Made by a program: the position numbers and the translations under genes. A stretch of 64,000 nt of DNA from Otatea glauca. Taxonomy: Eukaryota > Streptophyta > Magnoliopsida > Poales > Poaceae. Shown here in pieces: positions 58,501 to 64,000 of the stretch (position 1 is the stretch's first letter; every line of letters starts with the position of its first letter). Below the pieces are notes generated by a model, which worked only from the letters and a program-made list of their open reading frames with translations, ran no database searches and was not told where the DNA came from. The stretch is taken from the NCBI GenBank assembly GCA_036346275.1, contig CM070723.1, positions 54,266,743 to 54,330,742 of the forward strand, read 5' to 3'.

Positions 58501-60572
58501 TTGAATGCATTGCGGTTTGGAAAATACAGAAAATAGGAAAATTACCATAAAAGGAAAGTGCGCTTTTGCCACGGAAATACGCTTTCCTTTTCGGGCTTGC
58601 GCTGGGCTGAAGCACTGACGGCTGGGCCCGGTTTGGTAGCGAGAGGCTACGACGCGAGCGGCTGACATCCGGGACCCGTCTGTCGGTGACCCGAGGCAGG
58701 GGAAACATCAGCGAGGCTCGCCGTTGGCGAAGGAGAGCCAAAGACGGCGAATGGGTAGCACGGAGAGCTTCAGGAGGTCCGTGCGCACACGGGGGTGGAG
58801 CTGCTTCTGTCAGAGATGGACGGAGATGGCGCGCCACCGAGAGCTTGCGGCGGAGGAGAGGGCGGCTCGCCGGGGAAGAAGATGGGTTAGAATCGGCTCG
58901 AATGGGTAACAATTTGAGCATCGGTGAGTCACCTGGGTCCCGTTTTGGCAGTTAGTTCAACCGGAGATGCGCCGAGTTAGGCTGTCACTGTGCGCCGGCC
59001 GTGGCGGAAAGAAGAGTTCGACGCAGCGACTCGACAGGGAAGTTGAGTCCAAATCGAGGTTGCGGATGGCTTATTGGTGTTGCGGGGATGCTTCGGGTCA
59101 GGTGGTTCGGAAATGGTTCAGCGAAGTGTTGGCGTGAGGTTTTTACCCCTTTTTGGTTGTTCTGCCGGAGCTGGAGAAGAAAGGGCACGGGTGAGCTGTT
59201 GGAGGCATTGGGGGGCTTTAGTTGGCTTCTATGGTTCACCAGAGAGGATGGGTTCCGATTTTCATAAGGGATGGAGAAGAGTTGGCGCAAGGTGATGCTT
59301 TGGGCAGCGGCGGCTATGCGGAAGGTCCCTCGACCGTTCTTTCGCGCGAGAGAGAGCAAGGGGCGGAGAGAAGAATCGGAAGAGGCTGTGCTGGCTGACA
59401 GGGGCTTGGCCTGGACGGCTCTCGCGTGGCTCAGTTTTGACTGGGAGAGCGGAGGCGGTGCGGCTCGGCGTCTTCACGCGAGAGAGAGATCGAGAGAAGG
59501 CTGGAGAAAAGGAGAGGAAAAGAGTCGCTGCTGCGTGGGGGCCAGATGGAGGAGAAGAAGTCGGCAAGGGCCAGCTCAGGGCGTCGGGCCCACATGGCAG
59601 CGACCGGAGGAAGCAGTTCCACCGAAGTCTCAGGATGGCTCGGGAGAAATCCAGTGAATCTGGTGATCAAACGGCTCATAATTTTTATGAAAATTTTATC
59701 ATGGGTTGGAAAGATAATTACTAGCTTCCATTAAAAATTTCACATTTTTATGATCTGTGTAAAATTTTAAATAATTCTGACAATGCATGACATCCATTTT
59801 TGCATATTCTGTTTTATATTTAATTTATGATCCAAAAGAGCTTCATATTTTATGAAAATTTTTACAGGAGTTTATGATATCATTATATGCCTTTATAAAA
59901 TTTTCATGATTTTATATTTTATTTTATAGTTTTAATAATTCTGTCATTACTGTTTTTCAGAATTGTTTTCTCTCTGTTTTTGAATTTATAAAAAATACTA
60001 GATTTAGGATTTAATTCTTGATATTTTTACCAGGAATGGGTAAGATTACTATGTCAGCATGGTTAAAATTTTAACTCTAGTTAAGGTCGAGTGACTTCTG
60101 AAGAAGACTTATAAGGTCGGTTCAGAGTATCTAGACAGAGTTATTTTTGTCTTTTTAATTTATTTTATTGATCCAGATCAGTGCAAGTTGCATAATCAGG
60201 ATCCTGGATGGATTTGGGATTTATCTAAGATTTTTACAAATTTTATTGGTTTTAGATTTTTATCTTTTTACTTTTACCATTTACCGTTTCAATATATATA
60301 TAACTTTTCTTTTAGAACAAAACTCAAGGTAAACCAATAATTTAGAAAACTCAAGAAATTAAAATCCAAATTAAAGATCACACCATAAATTCATTTTTAT
60401 AGTTTTTTTGTTTCGGAAGGAATAGTTTTAATATTGTCATTCCTCTTTTCTTATGATTAAAATGCAAGAAAAGAAGAAAAGATATTGTTTAAAATCAAAA
60501 TCTTGATTCCAATTGAACTTTTTATTTAATTCCATTTTAAATTTTTATTTTTCCATTTTATGGGATGTTACA
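55520..60572 (-). mobile_element. Solo LTR, 5053 bp, gypsy type, minus strand
   Basis: On the minus strand it starts TGTAACATCCCATAAAA (60572) and ends GGGGGTCATTACA (55520). Perfect 5-bp target duplication CCTAG (55515-55519, 60573-60577). Removing it rejoins the plastid sequence. Palindrome CTCTGCAGAG at 56228-56237; the GGGTGAGTACTTTCATACTCC region near 55861 corresponds to the inverted repeat of the related LTRs. GC-rich part at about 58560-59660 with misleading open frames on both strands. No internal domain. Very long for a solo LTR. Confidence 0.88.
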
Positions 60573-60577
60573 CCTAG

Positions 60578-61048
60578 AAATGCTTCTTTCTGATTCAAGT
60601 AGAAATACAAATGTAAAAATTCGAAGAGTATTCATAAAAATAGAAATCTCGTCAACAATACTTCGTGTACCCACTTCTCTTTCAGAGTATATTTATGCAT
60701 TTTCCCGTTAATGTGGATTAAATGATTTCGAACCCGTGGAAATTGTTAGTTGTAATAACAAGGAATTTAGTTCACTACTTCTGAAACATTTAATTATTTG
60801 AATGTATTAACGGAATTTTTGGATTAACTCGGTAATCATCCTAACCAAGATCGATGGTTGGATTACAACAATTTTTTTATTCTGAATTTTATTTTCAGAT
60901 TCTATCTAAGGGGTTTCCGATCGTTGTAGAGATCCCATTCTCGCTACAAGAATTATCTTGTCCGAAAGAAAAAGAAACACCAAAGTTTCATAATTTACTA
61001 TCTATTCACTCAATATTTCTCTTTATAGAAGACAAATTTTTGCATTTG
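60578..61048 (+). pseudogene. matK: Plastid-derived matK 5' part
   Basis: AAATGCTTCTTTCTGATTCA leads to the matK start at 60611, but the second codon is TAA. Further on, scattered frames give QDRWLDYNNFF-like sequence and then an open stretch YSEFYFQILSKGF, VVEIPFSLQELSCPKEKE, SIHSIFLFIEDKFLHLG, all from the N-terminal region of grass matK (intron maturase). It ends near 61048, where DUF538 upstream sequence begins; the reading frame runs on by chance to 61183. Confidence 0.9.
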
Positions 61049-61217
61049 GGATCATCCTTTTCTCTTCTCCATCCGCATCTCCCTACCACTCTTCCCATGT
61101 CTCTTCCGTCTCTCCTGTCTCTCTTTCCTCGCACATACCGCACCTATGTGCGAGGGCAGTGCACCACCGGCCTCCTCTCCTAGCCCAGGAGCAGGAGATG
61201 GCTTGCCTTGAGATTAA
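61049..61217 (+). other. Upstream flank of the intact DUF538 gene (right arm)
   Basis: From about 61063 it aligns in reverse with 54518-54390: CATCTCC...CTCTTCCCATGTCTCTTCC, TATGTGCGAGGGCAG and GAGATGGCTTGC. No coding supported. Confidence 0.75.
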
Positions 61218-61484
61218 GGGTCTGTTTGTTTGTGCTATAGATTGTGGTTGTAGAGAAGTTGATTCTGAATTCCGGGATAATATTTAGTGGTTAATTACTT
61301 AGAACTTTCAATGGCATTCTCATATTTGTATTCTTCAGAATACACAAAAACACATATGAAGTGGATTCTTCTAGTGTATATGGTTAGGCTGGATTATGAG
61401 GATCGATTCTTAGAATCGGATTGCTTATTTTTTATTCAGCTTTTAGGGCTAGAATCCAGAATCTACAGCAAAAACATAGACCCC
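61218..61484. mobile_element. MITE in the DUF538 upstream region
   Basis: About 267 bp, starting GGGTCTGTTTGTTTGTGC and ending GCAAAAACATAGACCCC, imperfect terminal inverted repeats (GGGTCT). It is absent from the inverted copy, where GAGATTAATCG runs straight into TTGGTGGCTAGG. Resembles Tourist-type MITEs; a TAA precedes it, but the matching duplication on the right is not clear. Confidence 0.7.
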
Positions 61485-61690
61485 AATTTGGTGGCTAGGT
61501 GGCAAGATCTAGGACGAGGCCTAATAAGGGAGGGTTTAGGGGTCTCTCGATCGAGAGAATTTTTTTTAGGCTGCCTAATTAATTAACCAGCGCGGCGTGC
61601 CGAACCATAAGATTGACCAGTTCTCCTGTAGAGTCTCGCCAAAAAGGACCAATTCGGTCGGCCATTCCACACTCCACTCGATCACACTGT

Positions 61691-61698
61691 TATATAAA
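61691..61698 (+). promoter_or_regulatory. TATA box of the DUF538 gene
   Basis: TATATAAA, 154 bases before the ATG, followed by a leader with CGATCGATCGA just before the start codon. Confidence 0.7.
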
Positions 61699-61844
61699 CC
61701 GCATCCGCTCATCGAGCTGCGCTCAAACAAGTCGCAGCTCGCAACATCACTTCACACGACACATTAATACACACGTCGTCGTCCCGATAAAATCGAGCTT
61801 GGTTAATTTTTTCACCCATTCCTTGCATCGATCGATCGAAATTA

Positions 61845-62276
61845 ATGGCGTCCCAGGCCATCGAGACCCACCGCGACGGCGCCGAGGTCTTCCATGGCGA
61901 CGCCGCCTGCAGGAAGAAGTCTGTCGAGTTGCTGGAGGAGCTCGGTCTCCCCAAGGGCCTCCTGCCGCTCGAGGACATCGAGGAATTCGGGTACAGCCGC
62001 GCGACGGGGTTCATGTGGCTAGTGCAGAGGAAGAAGAAGATCGAGCACACCTTCAAGATGATTAAGCAGACCGTGTCGTACGCGACGGAGGTGACGGCGT
62101 TCGCCGAGAAGGGAAAGCTCAAGAAGATCACCGGCGTCAAGACCAAGGAGCTCCTGCTCTGGCTCAGCGTCGTCGAGGTCTACGTGCCAGAGGCCTCGCC
62201 GGAGAAGGTCACCTTCAAGACCGGCACCGGCCTCTCCGACAGCTTCGACGCCACTGCATTTGCACTGGGAGAGTGA
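61845..62276 (+). CDS. DUF538 family protein
   Basis: Single-exon gene for 143 residues, the usual length for the family, ending TGA at 62274-62276. Start MASQAIETHRDGAEVFHGDA; core LLEELGLPKGLLPLEDIEE, then ATGFMWLVQRKKKIEHTFK, the VSYATEVTAFAEKGKLKKI strand region, GVKTKELLLWLSVVEVYVPE, and the C-terminal TGTGLSDSFDATAFALGE. No signal peptide or membrane segment is apparent. GC-rich coding, as usual for grass single-exon genes. DUF538 proteins are plant-specific and often stress-responsive; the biochemical role is not settled. The promoter carries a TATA box and a MITE at about -630 to -360. I see no defect, so this is the best candidate for a working gene in the window. Confidence 0.92.
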   Translation: MASQAIETHRDGAEVFHGDAACRKKSVELLEELGLPKGLLPLEDIEEFGYSRATGFMWLVQRKKKIEHTFKMIKQTVSYATEVTAFAEKGKLKKITGVKTKELLLWLSVVEVYVPEASPEKVTFKTGTGLSDSFDATAFALGE

Positions 62277-62452
62277 GGAGTCGCTTAACTAGCCAAGAGC
62301 AAAACCGTACCGTACGTGCTTCTTTTTTACACAAGCCGATCCATTATGTTCAAGCTGCTACATGTATATATGTGGCTAATATCTATCTTTTGCATTGCGA
62401 ACATGTATAAGTATTCTTACATTTTGTTTTCCGTTGAAAAGAACGTACAACA
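62277..62452 (+). other. DUF538 3' flank
   Basis: 3' untranslated region and spacer; no clear polyadenylation site was fixed. Ends at the TRIM-like repeat. Confidence 0.5.
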
Positions 62453-63592
62453 TGAACACACACGAATATAAAGAAGACGGGGCAATTTTCTCGTGTTATT
62501 GCTTGTGTTATTCGCAAACTCATGAATACATACCCTTTTATAGTGGGCAGACCATATTTAATCAACTTGCTAACTAAGGCAACAACTAAACATGGAAAGC
62601 CTAACTAAGGAAATAAACTAATTGATTTGATTTGATTGCTGACTGTATCATGATCTTTACTTTCTTTTATGATACGGCAAATCAACAATTTTGGTAATTA
62701 AGACTTATGGACTTTACTTGTCAAACTCATGCTAGACACAGAACGGTGAAAGCATCTCCTCAACATTCTATACTTAACTCAAGACAACGAACACATATCA
62801 TCAACATCTTGGTCTTATTTTCAATGGACTCGACTCTGGACGGCGAACGCATCTTCTCAACATCCCAGGCTCAACTCTGACGGACTTGACTTAGGACGGC
62901 GAACACATCCCCTCAACGACCTGGATTCCTCTTGGCACACGCAACGGTTTCCTTTTGATTTTCTCATACATCATGATCTCTTCTGATGTGCACGACATTT
63001 CTAAAGGAACTTGCACACGTTTATCTTGTAGACACAACTAGCACAAGAACTCACGTGATCATACAGAGTATCTCCTGACGCCGATTCTCCCCGCTCGCGA
63101 TGCAACTTCAACGGCACGGAGATTCGGATGAGAACTCAACAATGACTCGCTACATCGTCGTGACCTCTTCGTGAAGCCGTATGCACCGTCAAAGCCACGC
63201 TCGATGCACCATCGGATCCCGCTCAACACTGCATCACTCAGCGACGATAGCCTGCTCCGAGACAGAGAGTGGTGGCCTCCCCCGAGCAAGCGTGACACCA
63301 AGATTGAAACCTCGATCTAATACCAATTGTTAAGTTTAGCTCTGGATCATGAACACACACGAACACAAAGAAGATTTGGGGCAATTTTCCCTTGTGTTAT
63401 TGCTTGCGTTATTTTCAAACTCATGGATACATGCTCTTTTATAGTGGGCGAAACATCTAATTAACTTGCTAACCAAGACGACAATTAAACATGGAAAGCC
63501 TAACTAAGGAAACGAACTAACTGATTTGATTTGATTTGATTGTCGATTACATTATGATCTTTACTTAATTTTCATGACACGACAAATCAACA
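62453..63592 (-). mobile_element. TRIM-like short LTR retroelement
   Basis: Two direct repeats of about 235-243 bp (62453-62687 and 63350-63592) share TGAACACACACGAA, CTTTTATAGTGGGC, AACATGGAAAGCCTAACTAA and GATTTGATTTGATT. On the minus strand each starts TGTTGATTTG and ends GTGTGTTCA. After the 63350 repeat comes TTGGTATTAGATCGAGG, close to the methionine tRNA primer site. The 662-bp interior codes for nothing recognisable and has GGACGGCGAAC repeated near 62838 and 62894. Such size and layout fit TRIM elements. Target duplication not resolved. Confidence 0.65.
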
Positions 63593-64000
63593 ATTTTGGT
63601 AAATCTTTATTAGTTTCCAACAAAGTATATGCCACTGTGATTGCTTGATGCTTCTTTTGTACCATAGTATATATATTTTGCATCACAAATTCAGTTCATA
63701 AGCAAGCACGCGAGCTGTCATTCTTATTCATAACAACTAGAAACGTCTCTCCAAGTTAAGTCGGACGATAATCTCTCGGTGCTCATTCGTCTGCGCTCCT
63801 GACGTCTGAATTGCAGGGCTTGGCCGCACTGCGACGTCAGGCTCGACCTGAACCTGAACGATATATCTCCACTGAACAAACAACGGTTTGCAACTCGTCA
63901 GAATTGGCATCGAAATTAACCATTTCATCAAATGTCCATTTCGTCAAATCAAATGTCCAAGGAATGCTGCGGACCGCATGCCATTGATGAGGGAAGGTCG
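63593..64000. other. Right-edge sequence, possible 3' end of a minus-strand gene
   Basis: From 63737 the minus strand has an open run ending TNEHREIIVRLNLERRF and stop, with moderate GC and a possible TTCAG acceptor near 63870. I do not recognise the protein. It could be the last exon of a gene beyond the window, or chance. Confidence 0.25.

Noticed and set aside
58484..59679. Several overlapping frames of 80-145 codons
   Set aside because: They lie in the GC-rich part of the 5-kb solo LTR, overlap on both strands, and have no recognisable domain.
61287..61586. 99-codon frame upstream of the DUF538 gene
   Set aside because: It spans the MITE and flanking sequence and is absent in the inverted copy.

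Overview
This is nuclear DNA from a grass (Poaceae), most likely a rice relative. The evidence is the repeat families (CACTA with TNP2, MuDR-like MULE, Tekay/Del-type Ty3-gypsy with multi-kilobase LTRs, Ty1-copia), the NB-ARC gene family, and a decayed plastid trnK-matK insert of grass type. No bacterial, CRISPR, rRNA or virus-like region is visible. I found one gene with no visible defect, a single-exon DUF538 gene at 61845-62276. Nearly everything else is mobile DNA or broken genes, often nested.

Region 1 (1 to about 29890) is a stack of insertions. A CACTA element (177-23710, TSD GTA) lies inside a coding exon of a GRF-zinc-finger-like gene on the minus strand; both halves of that exon are still open and in frame. 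The CACTA carries a TNP2 transposase gene and a second gene that ends in a Ulp1-type cysteine protease domain. Its TNP2 gene is split by a Ty3-gypsy chromovirus (2741-14297). To the right a MULE transposase gene (minus strand, 27965-24548) is split by an 881-bp solo LTR (TSD CAAGG). The MULE's right side ends in GGCGAC-rich repeats that abut a Ty1-copia RT-RNase H fragment (29181-29890).

Region 2 (about 29900-45560) is a graveyard of NB-ARC resistance-like genes: copies A, B and C on the minus strand and a short N-terminal piece D on the plus strand. A complete but defective Ty1-copia element (33245-38177, TSD TAAAA, 259-bp LTRs), a partial LTR insert, MITE-like pieces and one end of a second CACTA family lie among them.

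Region 3 (about 45565-64000) holds three very long LTRs with no internal domains. A minus-strand LTR (45565-53889, truncated) contains a plus-strand solo LTR (49267-53251). A further 5053-bp solo LTR (55520-60572, TSD CCTAG) sits inside plastid-derived trnK-matK DNA. That plastid insert is flanked by two inverted copies of the 5' part of the DUF538 gene: a truncated one at 53890-54518 and the intact gene. A TRIM-like short LTR element (62453-63592) follows the gene.

No new cellular system is evident. The points most worth following are a short sequence island shared by otherwise diverged LTRs, the inverted DUF538-plastid-DUF538 structure, the CACTA internal subterminal array next to its protease-bearing gene, and a partial LTR insert bounded by a 25-bp direct repeat. 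All alignments were made by eye.
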